A stretch of 64,000 nt of DNA, from assembly GCF_002158995.1 (NCBI RefSeq), contig NZ_LOHF01000023.1, positions 39,420 through 103,419 of the forward strand, given 5' to 3'. Below the pieces are notes generated by a model. That model saw nothing but the letters and a program-made list of their open reading frames with translations. It was not told the origin of the DNA and did not search any database. Below are positions 14,878 to 24,608 of this stretch, in pieces; position 1 is the stretch's first letter; the number at the start of each line of letters is the position of its first letter. This DNA is from Pseudomonas caspiana (GTDB lineage Bacteria; Pseudomonadota; Gammaproteobacteria; Pseudomonadales; Pseudomonadaceae). Position numbers and translations under genes: made by a program.

Positions 14878-16101
14878 ATGAAATTTGTAGATGAAGTATC
14901 GATTCGAGTAAAAGCCGGTGACGGCGGCAACGGTTGCATGAGCTTCCGTCGCGAAAAATTCATTGAAAACGGCGGCCCTAACGGCGGTGATGGTGGTGAT
15001 GGCGGCTCGATCTTCATGGTCGCCGACGAAAACCTCAACACCCTGGTTGACTACCGTTACACCCGTCACTTTGATGCTGAGCGCGGTTCCAACGGTGGCA
15101 GCGCCGACTGCACCGGCAAGAAGGGCGAAGAGTTAGTGTTGCGCGTGCCAGTGGGTACGACGGTCATCGACGCCAGCACTCAGGAAGTCATTGGCGACCT
15201 GACAAAGGCTGGTCAGCGTCTGTTGGTGGCGATGGGTGGTTGGCACGGTCTGGGCAACACCCGATTCAAATCCAGTACCAACCGTGCGCCACGTCAGACT
15301 ACGCCGGGCAAGCCGGGCGACCAGCGTGACCTCAAGCTTGAGCTGAAAGTGCTGGCCGACGTTGGTTTGCTGGGCTTGCCTAACGCAGGCAAAAGTACCT
15401 TCATTCGCTCTGTTTCTGCGGCCAAGCCGAAAGTGGCTGACTATCCGTTCACGACCCTGGTGCCAAACCTGGGTGTGGTCAGTGTCGATCGCTGGAAGAG
15501 CTTTGTGGTTGCGGACATTCCGGGTCTGATCGAAGGTGCTTCCGGTGGCGCAGGCTTGGGGATTCGCTTCCTCAAGCACTTGGCGCGTACTCGCTTGTTG
15601 CTGCACCTCGTTGACATGGCTCCGCTGGACGAGAGCAGTGCTCCGGATGCTGCGGAAGTCATCGTTAACGAGCTGGTCAAATTCAGCCCTTCCCTGGCTG
15701 AGCGTGATCGTTGGCTGGTACTGAACAAGTGCGACCAGATTCTTGAGGAGGAGCATGAGGCTCGCGTCAAGGAGATCGTTGATCGTCTGGAATGGACGGG
15801 CCCTGTCTACGTAATCTCGGCGATTGCCAAAGAAGGCACCGAGCAGCTTAGCCGTGACATCATGCGCTATCTCGAAGAGCGCGCTCAGCGCATTGCTGAA
15901 GAGCCTGGCTATGCTGAAGAGCTGGCTGAGCTGGATCAGCGCATCGAAGATGAAGCCCGCGCCCAGTTGCAGGCGCTGGATGACAAGCGTGCGTTGCGCC
16001 GTAGCGGCGTGAAGAGCGTGCATGACATCGGCGAAGACGATTGGGATGAGGAAGACGAGGATGATGAAGACGGTCCGGAAATCATTTACGTCCGCGACTG
16101 A
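14878..16101 (+). CDS. obgE: Obg-family GTPase (ObgE/CgtA)
   Basis: 407 residues from the ATG at 14878, which follows a GGGAGG ribosome site; a longer frame upstream lacks family similarity. Glycine-rich Obg domain (1-158, e.g. KAGDGGNGCMSFRREKFIENGGP), then the G domain with G1 GLPNAGKST near 166, G3 DIPGLIEGA and G4 NKCD, then a strongly acidic C-terminal tail (DEEDEDDEDG) typical of gammaproteobacterial Obg. It is an essential ribosome-associated GTPase acting in 50S assembly and stringent control. Confidence 0.97.
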   Translation: MKFVDEVSIRVKAGDGGNGCMSFRREKFIENGGPNGGDGGDGGSIFMVADENLNTLVDYRYTRHFDAERGSNGGSADCTGKKGEELVLRVPVGTTVIDASTQEVIGDLTKAGQRLLVAMGGWHGLGNTRFKSSTNRAPRQTTPGKPGDQRDLKLELKVLADVGLLGLPNAGKSTFIRSVSAAKPKVADYPFTTLVPNLGVVSVDRWKSFVVADIPGLIEGASGGAGLGIRFLKHLARTRLLLHLVDMAPLDESSAPDAAEVIVNELVKFSPSLAERDRWLVLNKCDQILEEEHEARVKEIVDRLEWTGPVYVISAIAKEGTEQLSRDIMRYLEERAQRIAEEPGYAEELAELDQRIEDEARAQLQALDDKRALRRSGVKSVHDIGEDDWDEEDEDDEDGPEIIYVRD

Positions 16102-16119
16102 TCCTCTGCAGTAAACTAG

Positions 16120-16147
16120 ACGCCGCTTAGAGATAAGCGGCGTTTTT
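16120..16147 (+). terminator. Rho-independent terminator of obgE
   Basis: ACGCCGCTTA, loop GAGA, TAAGCGGCGT followed by TTTTTG. Confidence 0.92.
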
Positions 16148-16201
16148 GTATCTGATATCTTGAATTTGTATCTACCAAAATTCTCTGGCTAAGGTTGGAA
16201 G

Positions 16202-17323
16202 ATGATGCGCAGCAAAGTGACGGGTGCCCAACGCTGGGTCGTGAAGATTGGCAGTGCCTTGCTGACCGCGGATGGCAAGGGGCTGGATCGTTCGGCGATG
16301 GGTGTTTGGGTCGAGCAGATGGTGGCGCTGCATGAGGCGGGCGTTGAGTTGGTCCTGGTTTCTTCCGGGGCTGTGGCTGCCGGTATGAGCCGTTTGGGCT
16401 GGACTTCGCGACCCAGTGCCATGCATGAGCTGCAAGCTGCCGCTGCAATTGGTCAGATGGGGCTGGTTCAGGCGTGGGAGTCCAGCTTTGCCGAGCACGG
16501 CCGCCACACGGCGCAGATTCTGCTTACCCATGACGACCTTTCCGACCGCAAGCGTTACCTGAATGCTCGCAGTACGCTGCGCACTCTGGTTGATCTGGGT
16601 GTTGTTCCGGTCATCAATGAAAACGACACCGTTGTGACTGACGAGATTCGTTTTGGTGATAACGATACCCTGGCGGCGTTGGTCGCCAATCTGGTCGAGG
16701 CGGACTTGCTGGTGATCCTCACTGATCGCGACGGCATGTTTGATGCTGACCCGCGCAACAACCCTGAGGCTCAATTGATCTACGAAGCGCGTGCCGATGA
16801 TCCGGCGCTGGACGCCGTAGCAGGTGGTACGGGTGGTGCGCTCGGGCGTGGTGGTATGCAGACCAAGTTGCGTGCGGCGCGGCTGGCAGCCCGTTCGGGG
16901 GCGCATACGGTGATCGTGGGTGGGCGTATCGAGCGCGTGCTGGCGCGTCTTAAAGGCGGTGAGCGACTGGGTACATTGTTATCGCCTGAGCGTGAAATGC
17001 TTGCTGCTCGCAAGCAGTGGTTGGCCGGGCACTTGCAAACTCGCGGCACGTTGGTGCTGGACGAGGGGGCCGTGGCTGCGCTGAGCAAGGATCATAAAAG
17101 TCTGCTGCCTGTCGGGGTCAAGCTGGTTCAGGGCAGTTTCCGTCGTGGCGAGATGGTTGTGTGCGTTGCACCTGATGGCCGCGAAGTTGCTCGTGGTCTG
17201 AGTAATTACAGCGCTCTTGAGGCGCAGAAGATTATTGGTCAGTCATCGGATGCGATCGTGCGGGTGCTTGGTTATATGGCTGAGCCTGAGCTGGTTCATC
17301 GGGATAACCTGATTCTGGTTTGA
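16202..17323 (+). CDS. proB: Glutamate 5-kinase
   Basis: 373 residues. Phosphorylates L-glutamate to gamma-glutamyl phosphate, the first step of proline synthesis. The amino-acid kinase domain (about 8-260) shows VVKIGSALLT, VSSGAVAAGM, a VINENDTVVTDEIRFGDNDTLAALVA motif and GTGGALGRGGMQTKLRAA. A C-terminal PUA domain (about 280-360) is present as in E. coli ProB. Two ATG codons are adjacent at 16202 and 16205; GGAAG spacing favours the second. proA is not next to it, normal for Pseudomonas. Confidence 0.96.
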   Translation: MMRSKVTGAQRWVVKIGSALLTADGKGLDRSAMGVWVEQMVALHEAGVELVLVSSGAVAAGMSRLGWTSRPSAMHELQAAAAIGQMGLVQAWESSFAEHGRHTAQILLTHDDLSDRKRYLNARSTLRTLVDLGVVPVINENDTVVTDEIRFGDNDTLAALVANLVEADLLVILTDRDGMFDADPRNNPEAQLIYEARADDPALDAVAGGTGGALGRGGMQTKLRAARLAARSGAHTVIVGGRIERVLARLKGGERLGTLLSPEREMLAARKQWLAGHLQTRGTLVLDEGAVAALSKDHKSLLPVGVKLVQGSFRRGEMVVCVAPDGREVARGLSNYSALEAQKIIGQSSDAIVRVLGYMAEPELVHRDNLILV

Positions 17324-17364
17324 ATTCACTTGATTCCCATCGTTGCTTTGGCGAAGCGGGATTC

Positions 17365-17443
17365 CGGTAGGAGCGAACTTGTTCGCGAGCAGTTGTATGC
17401 GTTGTGGCGAAAGCCGTCTCGCGAACAAGTTCGCTCCTACCGG
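17365..17443. repeat. REP doublet, ACTTGTTCGCGAG type
   Basis: CCGGTAGGAGCGAACTTGTT ... with complementary right arm ending in GCTCCTACCGG. Lies between proB and creA. Confidence 0.9.
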
Positions 17444-17502
17444 GTATCGCATTTCAGCGGTGGGTAGCGCTGGCCGGATATCTACAAGATAAGGAACACG
17501 TA

Positions 17503-17973
17503 ATGCGCGTAATTAAGGGGTTGCTCGGGGCTTTGCTGGTACTGCCGATGCTGGCTTCTGCCGAAGAAATCGGTCAGGTGTCGACGGTGTTCAAACTCGT
17601 CGGGCCGAACGATCGAATTGTGGTTGAGGCTTTCGATGATCCAAAAGTCGATGGCGTAACCTGCTATCTGTCGCGTGCCAAGACGGGAGGGGTGAAGGGT
17701 GGTCTTGGTCTGGCTGAAGATCGTGCCGAGGCGTCCATCGCTTGTCGTCAGGTTGGTCCGATTCACTTCAAGGGCGAGCTGAAGGACGGTGATGAGGTTT
17801 TCAAAGAGCGCACCTCGCTGGTGTTCAAAACCATGCAGGTTGTGCGTTTCTTCGATAAAAAGCGTAATGCTCTGGTTTACCTGGTCTACAGCGACCGGAT
17901 TATCGAAGGTAGTCCGCAGAATGCTGTGACGGCGATTCCGATCCTGCCGTGGTCGCCCGCTCCCGCGCCCTAA
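17503..17973 (+). CDS. creA: CreA family periplasmic protein
   Basis: 156 residues from the ATG at 17503 (AAGGAA upstream); the longer frame from 17404 runs through a REP element and is discarded. Signal peptide MRVIKGLLGALLVLPMLASAEE, then the CreA pattern: GQVSTVFKLVGPNDRIVVEAFDDP, VTCYLSRAKTGGVKGGLGLAED, EASIACRQVGPI, and a C-terminal VRFFDKKRNALVYLVYSDRIIEGSPQNAV. Secreted protein of unknown biochemical role, named from the E. coli cre locus although no creBCD genes are nearby. Confidence 0.93.
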   Translation: MRVIKGLLGALLVLPMLASAEEIGQVSTVFKLVGPNDRIVVEAFDDPKVDGVTCYLSRAKTGGVKGGLGLAEDRAEASIACRQVGPIHFKGELKDGDEVFKERTSLVFKTMQVVRFFDKKRNALVYLVYSDRIIEGSPQNAVTAIPILPWSPAPAP

Positions 17974-17979
17974 GATTTA

Positions 17980-18053
17980 CCGGTAGGAGCGAACTTGTTC
18001 GCGAGACGTCGTACCTGATGCGCCGCCCTCGCGAACAAGTTCGCTCCTGCCGG
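17980..18053. repeat. REP doublet, ACTTGTTCGCGAG type
   Basis: Second copy flanking creA; arms ACCGGTAGGAGCGAACTTGTT and the complement ending in CTCCTGCCGGGT. Confidence 0.9.
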
Positions 18054-18082
18054 GTTACTGTAATTCATCAAATCGCAGACAA

Positions 18083-18113
18083 CAAAAAACCGACCCTTGG
18101 GTCGGTTTTTTTA
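18083..18113. terminator. Bidirectional rho-independent terminator between creA and rpsT
   Basis: AAAAAACCGACCC, loop TTG, GGTCGGTTTTTTT. A-rich on one side and T-rich on the other, so it can serve both convergent genes. Confidence 0.93.
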
Positions 18114-18130
18114 CGGCTTAAGCTTATCGC

Positions 18131-18409
18131 TTAGGCTGCAGCAGCAACGCTCAGGTCTTTGATGTGACCGTTCAGGCGGCTTTTATGACGAGCAGCTTTG
18201 TTCTTGTGGATGATGCCTTTATCGGCCATACGGTCGATAACTGGCACGGCCAGAACATAAGCAGCTTGTGCTTTTTCAGCGTCTTTTGCGTCGATGGCTT
18301 TAACTACATTCTTGATGTAGGTACGAACCATGGAACGCAGGCTGGCGTTGTGGCTGCGACGCTTCTCAGCCTGTTTTGCACGTTTTTTGGCGGAAGGTGT
18401 GTTGGCCAC
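18131..18409 (-). CDS. rpsT: 30S ribosomal protein S20
   Basis: 92 residues, very basic, starting MANTPSAKKRAKQAEKRRSHNASLRSMVRTYIKNV. The start codon is GTG at 18409 with a strong GAGGAGC site; non-ATG starts are usual for rpsT (TTG in E. coli) and fit translational control by S20. Convergent with creA and divergent from murJ, the standard gammaproteobacterial order. Confidence 0.98.
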   Translation of the reverse strand: MANTPSAKKRAKQAEKRRSHNASLRSMVRTYIKNVVKAIDAKDAEKAQAAYVLAVPVIDRMADKGIIHKNKAARHKSRLNGHIKDLSVAAAA

Positions 18410-18661
18410 CGTCGAGCTCCTCGAAAGACTTTTTAGGGAATAGCTTACAAAATAGGCCGCGAATCATGCCGATGACTGAATTGATTGTCAAGGGTTGGTG
18501 ATCGGTTCCGCCGAGTGGTTGCTATGTTCAACCGGGATATTTATTTCCGGTGTGCGACCTGTAAACTCGCCGGCTTTGCCTCTGTGCTTTTGCGGCGCGG
18601 AGTATCGCATAAATGGACAGGTTAATCGCCTTGTCCTTTAGCCAAGGCGCTAAATTCTTTA

Positions 18662-20200
18662 ATGAACCTACTCAAATCATTGGCTGCCGTTAGCTCTATC
18701 ACCATGCTTTCCCGGGTGTTGGGCTTTGTTCGCGATACCATCATCGCGCGTACATTTGGCGCGGGAATGGCGACGGATGCGTTCTTCATTGCCTTCAAAT
18801 TGCCCAATTTACTGCGCCGTATTTTTGCGGAGGGGGCTTTTTCCCAGGCATTCGTGCCTATCCTGGCGGAATACAAAAGCCAACAAGGCGAGGAGGCGAC
18901 GCGCACCTTTGTGGCGTATGTCACCGGGCTGCTGACGCTGGTTCTGGCACTGGTCACTCTGCTCGGGATAATCGCTGCGCCTTGGGTGATCTGGGCGACT
19001 GCCCCGGGTTTTGCCGATACGCCGGAGAAGTTCGCGCTGACGTCTGATCTGTTGCGAGTGACCTTTCCTTATATATTGCTGATTTCGCTGTCTTCGCTGG
19101 CTGGCGCAATTCTGAATACCTGGAACCGCTTTTCGGTTCCCGCTTTCGTGCCGACCCTGCTTAACGTCAGCATGATTTTCTTTGCGTTGTTCCTGACGCC
19201 TTATTTCGACCCGCCAGTGATGGCGTTGGGCTGGGCGGTACTGGTCGGCGGATTGCTGCAATTGCTCTATCAGCTGCCGCATCTGAAAAAGATCGGTATG
19301 TTGGTACTGCCGCGCCTGAATCTGCGTGATACCGGCGTTTGGCGGGTTATGAAGCAGATGCTGCCTGCCATCCTTGGCGTGTCGGTCAGTCAGATTTCTC
19401 TGATCATCAATACGATATTTGCCTCGTTTCTTGTCGCCGGTTCGGTGTCCTGGATGTACTACGCCGACCGTTTGATGGAATTGCCGTCAGGTGTGCTGGG
19501 GGTGGCCTTGGGCACGATCCTGTTGCCGATCCTCTCGAAAACCTATGCCAGCAAGGATCGTCAGGAGTATTCAAGAATTCTCGACTGGGGCTTGCGCCTG
19601 TGTTTTGTGCTGGTTCTGCCTTGCACTCTGGCACTGGGGATTCTGGCCGAGCCGTTGACCGTTTCCCTGTTCCAGTACGGTAAATTCGATGCAGTGGATG
19701 CGGCCATGACCCAGCGGGCATTGATCGCTTATTCAGTGGGGTTGCTGGGCATCATTCTCATCAAGGTGCTGGCACCGGGCTTTTATGCACAACAAAATAT
19801 TCGCACCCCGGTGAAAATCGCAATCTTCACCCTTATTGTTACTCAACTGCTCAACCTGATCTTTATCGTACCGCTGCAACATGCCGGGCTGGCCCTGGCG
19901 ATCAGCGTTGGCGCCTGCATCAACGCACTGCTGCTGTTCTGGCAGTTGCGAAAGCAGGATCTGTTTCAGCCGCAGCCGGGGTGGACGAAGTTTCTGTTCA
20001 AGCTGTGTCTGGCGGTCGGGGTGATGTCTGGCGTGTTGTTTGGCCTGATGCACGTGATGCCCGCCTGGAGTGACGGGCAAATGCTGGAGCGCTTCATTCG
20101 TCTTGGCGCACTGGTGGCAGCAGGGGTTGTGGCGTATTTCGCGACTTTGTTGCTATTGGGCTTCCGACTTAAGGATTTCGCCCGCAGCGCAGTGCTGTAA
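18662..20200 (+). CDS. murJ: Lipid II flippase MurJ (MviN)
   Basis: 512 residues, about 14 hydrophobic segments, MOP superfamily. It moves lipid II across the inner membrane for peptidoglycan synthesis. Typical sequences: SSITMLSRVLGFVRDTIIARTFGAG at the N-terminus, FIAFKLPNLLRRIFAEGAFSQAFVP, and GVLGVALGTILLPILSK in the middle. The length is that of the family. The ribosome site is weak. It is followed by ribF-ileS-lspA, the same order as in PAO1. Confidence 0.97.
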   Translation: MNLLKSLAAVSSITMLSRVLGFVRDTIIARTFGAGMATDAFFIAFKLPNLLRRIFAEGAFSQAFVPILAEYKSQQGEEATRTFVAYVTGLLTLVLALVTLLGIIAAPWVIWATAPGFADTPEKFALTSDLLRVTFPYILLISLSSLAGAILNTWNRFSVPAFVPTLLNVSMIFFALFLTPYFDPPVMALGWAVLVGGLLQLLYQLPHLKKIGMLVLPRLNLRDTGVWRVMKQMLPAILGVSVSQISLIINTIFASFLVAGSVSWMYYADRLMELPSGVLGVALGTILLPILSKTYASKDRQEYSRILDWGLRLCFVLVLPCTLALGILAEPLTVSLFQYGKFDAVDAAMTQRALIAYSVGLLGIILIKVLAPGFYAQQNIRTPVKIAIFTLIVTQLLNLIFIVPLQHAGLALAISVGACINALLLFWQLRKQDLFQPQPGWTKFLFKLCLAVGVMSGVLFGLMHVMPAWSDGQMLERFIRLGALVAAGVVAYFATLLLLGFRLKDFARSAVL

Positions 20201-20332
20201 GCAAGAGTTGTAACGGGTAGTCGTCGGTTTTTCCCATTGTGGAGCGGCGACTGTTGTTTTGCCTCGGCGTGTTCCTGTCGTCCGGGGCTGTGTGTGGTTA
20301 TAATCGGCCACTTTATGAGCAAGAAGTGCTTT

Positions 20333-21271
20333 ATGCAGCTGGTTCGAGGCCTCCATAATCTGCGCCCCCAGCATCGGGGCTGCGTCGCCACTATTGGCAA
20401 CTTTGACGGTGTTCACCGGGGCCACCAGGCTATCCTGGGGCGCTTGCGTGATCGTGCTGTTGAGTTGGGCGTGCCCAGTTGCGTGGTTATTTTCGAGCCG
20501 CAGCCGCGTGAGTTTTTTGCTCCGGCTACTGCTCCCGCCCGTCTGGCTCGCTTGCGTGACAAGCTGGAGCTGCTGGCCGCTGAAGGCGTTGATCGGGTGC
20601 TGTGTCTGGCGTTCAACCAGCGTTTGAGTAAGCTCAGCGCGGCGGAGTTCGTCGACACCGTGTTGATCGACGGGCTTGGCATACAACATTTAGAGGTGGG
20701 CGATGATTTCCGCTTCGGTTGCGACCGGATCGGCGACTTCGACTTCCTGCAAAAGGCGGGCGATGCCCGCAGCTTTACGGTTGAGGCGGCGCAGACCGTT
20801 GAGATCGATGGCGTTCGCGTCAGCAGTACCAAGGTGCGTAACGCTCTGGCAGTGGCGGATTTCGCCCTCGCCGAGCGTATGCTCGGACGTCCGTTCCGGA
20901 TTACCGGGCGGATTCTGCACGGCCAGAAACTCGCGCGGCAGTTGGGTACGCCCACGGCCAACGTGCAGCTCAAACGGCGTCGTGTGCCGCTGACCGGGGT
21001 TTATCTGGTCAGTGCGAGCATTGATGGCAAGACCTGGCCGGGTGTCGCCAATATTGGCGTTCGTCCGACCGTGGCAGGTGATGGCAGTGCCCACCTTGAA
21101 GTGCATCTTCTGGACTTTGCCGGTGATCTTTACGACCGGCGTTTGACGGTGGCTTTCCACCATAAGCTGCGCGATGAGCAGCGGTTCGCCTCACTGGAGG
21201 CGCTCAAGACGGCGATCAATGCGGATGTCGCCGCCGCCCGTGCCCATTGGCATGGCCAACCCGCTAATTAA
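20333..21271 (+). CDS. ribF: Bifunctional riboflavin kinase / FAD synthetase
   Basis: 312 residues from the ATG at 20333 (MQLVRGLHNLRPQHRG), the conserved Pseudomonas start; an upstream frame of 32 residues has no family similarity. N-terminal FAD synthetase domain with IGNFDGVHRGHQAILG, C-terminal riboflavin kinase domain with GRILHGQKLARQLGTPTANVQL and GVYLVSASIDGKTWPGVANIGVRPTV. Makes FMN then FAD. A TATAAT hexamer at 20299-20304 is a likely -10. Nine bases before ileS, so co-transcribed. Confidence 0.96.
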   Translation: MQLVRGLHNLRPQHRGCVATIGNFDGVHRGHQAILGRLRDRAVELGVPSCVVIFEPQPREFFAPATAPARLARLRDKLELLAAEGVDRVLCLAFNQRLSKLSAAEFVDTVLIDGLGIQHLEVGDDFRFGCDRIGDFDFLQKAGDARSFTVEAAQTVEIDGVRVSSTKVRNALAVADFALAERMLGRPFRITGRILHGQKLARQLGTPTANVQLKRRRVPLTGVYLVSASIDGKTWPGVANIGVRPTVAGDGSAHLEVHLLDFAGDLYDRRLTVAFHHKLRDEQRFASLEALKTAINADVAAARAHWHGQPAN

Positions 21272-21280
21272 GAGCCTGAA

Positions 21281-24112
21281 ATGACCGATTATAAAGCCAC
21301 GCTAAACCTTCCGGACACCGCCTTCCCAATGAAGGCCGGCCTGCCCCAGCGCGAGCCGCAAACTCTGCAGCGCTGGGACAGCATTGGCCTGTACCAGAAG
21401 CTGCGCGAAATTGGCAAGGATCGTCCGAAGTTCGTTCTGCACGACGGTCCTCCTTATGCCAACGGCAATATTCACATCGGTCACGCCGTTAACAAGATTC
21501 TCAAGGACATGATCCTGCGCTCGAAAACGCTTGCGGGTTTCGACGCGCCTTATGTTCCGGGTTGGGATTGCCACGGTCTGCCGATCGAGCACAAGGTTGA
21601 AGTGACTCACGGCAAGAACCTGTCCGCGGACAAGACTCGCGAGCTGTGCCGCGCTTATGCCGCCGAACAGATTGAAGGGCAGAAGTCCGAGTTCATTCGT
21701 CTGGGTGTCCTGGGCGACTGGAGCAATCCTTACCTGACCATGAACTTCACCAACGAAGCCGGGGAAATCCGTGCGTTGGCGGAAATGGTCAAGGGCGGGT
21801 TCGTGTTCAAGGGGCTCAAGCCCGTGAACTGGTGTTTCGACTGTGGCTCGGCTCTGGCTGAAGCAGAAGTCGAGTATCAAGACAAAAAGTCTTCCACCAT
21901 CGACGTGGCGTTCCCGGTTGCCGATGAAGCGAAGCTGGCGGCCGCGTTTGGCGTGGAATCGTTGAGCAAACCTGCCGCCATCGTGATCTGGACCACCACC
22001 CCGTGGACCATCCCTGCCAACCAGGCGCTGAACGTTCATCCCGAGTTCGAATACGCGCTGGTTGATGTTGGCGACAGGCTGCTGGTGCTGGCCGCCGAGC
22101 TGGTTGAAAGCTGCCTGACCCGCTACAAGCTGGAAGGTACCGTTATCGCCACCGCGACCGGTGCTGCGCTGGAGCTGATCAATTTCCGCCACCCGTTCTA
22201 TGACCGTTTGTCGCCGCTGTATCTGGCCGACTACGTTGAGCTGGGCGCTGGCACCGGCGTTGTACACAGCGCCCCGGCCTATGGCGTGGACGACTTTGTC
22301 AGCTGCAAAAAATACGGCATGACCAACGACGACATCCTCAGCCCGGTGCAGAGCAACGGTGTGTATGTCGATTCGCTGGAGTTCTTCGGTGGTCAGTTCA
22401 TCTTCAAGGCGAACCAGGCGATCATCGACAAGCTTGCCGAAGTGGGCAGTTTGATGGACACCGAAACCATCACTCACAGCTACATGCACTGCTGGCGCCA
22501 CAAGTCTCCGCTGATCTATCGCGCAACCGCGCAGTGGTTCGTCGGCATGGACAAGCAGCCTGAAGCTGGCGACACCCTGCGTGAGCGGGCGGTCAAGGCT
22601 ATCGAAGACACCACATTTGTTCCGGCATGGGGGCAGGCGCGCCTGCACTCGATGATCGCCAACCGTCCTGACTGGTGCATTTCACGTCAGCGCAACTGGG
22701 GCGTGCCGATCCCGTTCTTCCTGCACAAGGAAAGCGGCGAACTGCATCCGCGCACCGTTGAGTTGATGGAAGAAGTCGCCAAACGCGTCGAGAAAGAAGG
22801 CATCGAAGCCTGGTTCAAGCTGGACGCTGCCGAGCTATTGGGTGACGAAGCGCCGAAGTACGACAAGATTTCCGACACGCTGGACGTCTGGTTCGACTCG
22901 GGTACTACGCATTGGCACGTGCTGCGCGGTTCGCACCCGATGGGGCATGAAACTGGCCCGCGTGCCGACTTGTACCTGGAAGGCTCCGATCAACACCGTG
23001 GCTGGTTCCACTCGTCGCTGCTGACCGGATGTGCCATCGACAACCACGCGCCCTACCGCGAATTGCTGACCCATGGTTTCGTCGTCGACGAAAACGGTCG
23101 CAAGATGTCCAAATCGCTGAACAACGTCGTGGCGCCGCAGAAAGTCAACGATTCGCTGGGCGCAGACATCATGCGTCTGTGGGTTTCGGCGACTGACTAC
23201 TCCGGCGAAATGGCTGTTTCCGATCAGATCCTGCAGCGCAGTGCTGATGCCTACCGCCGGATCCGCAACACTGCCCGTTTCCTGCTCTCGAACCTGAGCG
23301 GTTTCAATCCAGCTACCGATATTCTGCCGCCGGAAGACATGTTGGCGCTGGATCGTTGGGCGGTAGACCGTGCCTTGCTGTTGCAACGCGAGCTGGAAGA
23401 GCATTACGGCGAATACCGTTTCTGGAACGTGTACTCCAAGATCCACAACTTCTGCGTGCAGGAGTTGGGTGGTTTCTATCTGGACATCATCAAGGATCGC
23501 CAATACACCACGGCAGCGGACAGCACGGCACGTCGCTCTTGCCAGACCGCGTTGTTCCACATCTCCGAAGCGCTGGTTCGCTGGATCGCACCGATCCTGG
23601 CGTTCACCGCCGATGAGCTGTGGCAGTACCTGCCGGGCGAGCGTAATGAGTCGGTCATGCTCAACACCTGGTATCAGGGGCTGAGCGAAATGCCGGCTGA
23701 CTTCGAGCTGGACCGCGCCTACTGGGAGCGGATCATGGCGGTGAAGGTCGCGGTCAACAAGGAAATGGAAAATCTGCGTGCAGCCAAGGCGATTGGCGGC
23801 AACCTCCAGGCCGAAGTGACTCTGTATGCTGAAGACGCACTGGTCACCGATCTGTCGAAGCTGAGCAACGAGCTGCGCTTTGTATTGATTACTTCCACGG
23901 CCAGTGTCGCGCCATTGCTCGATGCTCCGGCCGATGCAGTAGTGACCGAAGTGGCAGGGCTGAAGCTCAAGGTAGTCAAATCCAGCCACGCCAAGTGCGC
24001 CCGTTGCTGGCATCACCGTGCTGACGTGGGTGTGAATCCGGAGCATCCGGAAATCTGCGGTCGTTGCGTAGACAACATCAGCGGTGCAGGCGAGGTTCGT
24101 CACTATGCCTAA
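21281..24112 (+). CDS. ileS: Isoleucyl-tRNA synthetase
   Basis: 943 residues, class I synthetase. HIGH motif as HIGHAVNKI near residue 68, KMSKS as GRKMSKSLNN near 607, the CP1 editing domain between them (about 200-390, with TTPWTIPANQAL), and the C-terminal zinc-binding cysteines CARCW and CGRC near 905-930. Charges tRNA-Ile. Bacterial-type enzyme (IleS1-like) by its zinc tail and length, hence expected to be mupirocin-sensitive. Overlaps lspA by 8 bases. Confidence 0.98.
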   Translation: MTDYKATLNLPDTAFPMKAGLPQREPQTLQRWDSIGLYQKLREIGKDRPKFVLHDGPPYANGNIHIGHAVNKILKDMILRSKTLAGFDAPYVPGWDCHGLPIEHKVEVTHGKNLSADKTRELCRAYAAEQIEGQKSEFIRLGVLGDWSNPYLTMNFTNEAGEIRALAEMVKGGFVFKGLKPVNWCFDCGSALAEAEVEYQDKKSSTIDVAFPVADEAKLAAAFGVESLSKPAAIVIWTTTPWTIPANQALNVHPEFEYALVDVGDRLLVLAAELVESCLTRYKLEGTVIATATGAALELINFRHPFYDRLSPLYLADYVELGAGTGVVHSAPAYGVDDFVSCKKYGMTNDDILSPVQSNGVYVDSLEFFGGQFIFKANQAIIDKLAEVGSLMDTETITHSYMHCWRHKSPLIYRATAQWFVGMDKQPEAGDTLRERAVKAIEDTTFVPAWGQARLHSMIANRPDWCISRQRNWGVPIPFFLHKESGELHPRTVELMEEVAKRVEKEGIEAWFKLDAAELLGDEAPKYDKISDTLDVWFDSGTTHWHVLRGSHPMGHETGPRADLYLEGSDQHRGWFHSSLLTGCAIDNHAPYRELLTHGFVVDENGRKMSKSLNNVVAPQKVNDSLGADIMRLWVSATDYSGEMAVSDQILQRSADAYRRIRNTARFLLSNLSGFNPATDILPPEDMLALDRWAVDRALLLQRELEEHYGEYRFWNVYSKIHNFCVQELGGFYLDIIKDRQYTTAADSTARRSCQTALFHISEALVRWIAPILAFTADELWQYLPGERNESVMLNTWYQGLSEMPADFELDRAYWERIMAVKVAVNKEMENLRAAKAIGGNLQAEVTLYAEDALVTDLSKLSNELRFVLITSTASVAPLLDAPADAVVTEVAGLKLKVVKSSHAKCARCWHHRADVGVNPEHPEICGRCVDNISGAGEVRHYA

Positions 24113-24608
24113 GGCAGCTTTTGGCCGCTTGGCCTGGCTCTGGTTGAGTCTGTTGGTCCTGGTCGTTGACCAGGCCACCAAGTACTACTTCGAGAACCGC
24201 CTGGAGTTGTACGAGCAAATCGTGATCATTCCGGACTACTTCAGCTGGATGCTCGCTTACAACACCGGCGCGGCTTTCAGCTTCCTGGCGGACAGTTCGG
24301 GCTGGCAGCGCTGGCTGTTTGCGTTGATTGCTGTTGTGGTCAGTGTGGTGCTCGTGGTCTGGCTCAAGCGTCTTGGGCGTGATGACACCTGGCTGGCCAT
24401 TGCTCTGGCATTGGTATTGGGCGGCGCGCTCGGCAATCTGTACGACCGTGTTGCTATCGGTCACGTCATCGACTTCATTTTTGTTCATTGGAAAGAGCAC
24501 GGCTTCCCGGCGTTCAATGTCGCTGACAGCGCGATTACTGTCGGCGCAATCATGCTGGCGCTGGACATGTTCAAGAGCAAGAAAACCGGAGAACCTGCTA
24601 ATGACTGA
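24105..24608 (+). CDS. lspA: Lipoprotein signal peptidase
   Basis: 167 residues starting at the ATG at 24105, inside the end of ileS, with AGGCGAGG upstream. Four membrane segments; catalytic aspartates in the two conserved boxes GNLYDR and FNVADSAI. Cleaves diacylated prolipoproteins before the lipobox Cys; likely processes BamD and the two adaptor lipoproteins of this window among others. Overlaps fkpB by 8 bases (ATG of fkpB inside its last codons), so translation is coupled. Confidence 0.97.
   Translation: MPKAAFGRLAWLWLSLLVLVVDQATKYYFENRLELYEQIVIIPDYFSWMLAYNTGAAFSFLADSSGWQRWLFALIAVVVSVVLVVWLKRLGRDDTWLAIALALVLGGALGNLYDRVAIGHVIDFIFVHWKEHGFPAFNVADSAITVGAIMLALDMFKSKKTGEPAND

Noticed and set aside
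17404..17502. N-terminal extension of CreA
   Set aside because: It translates the right arm of a REP element and would bury the signal peptide.
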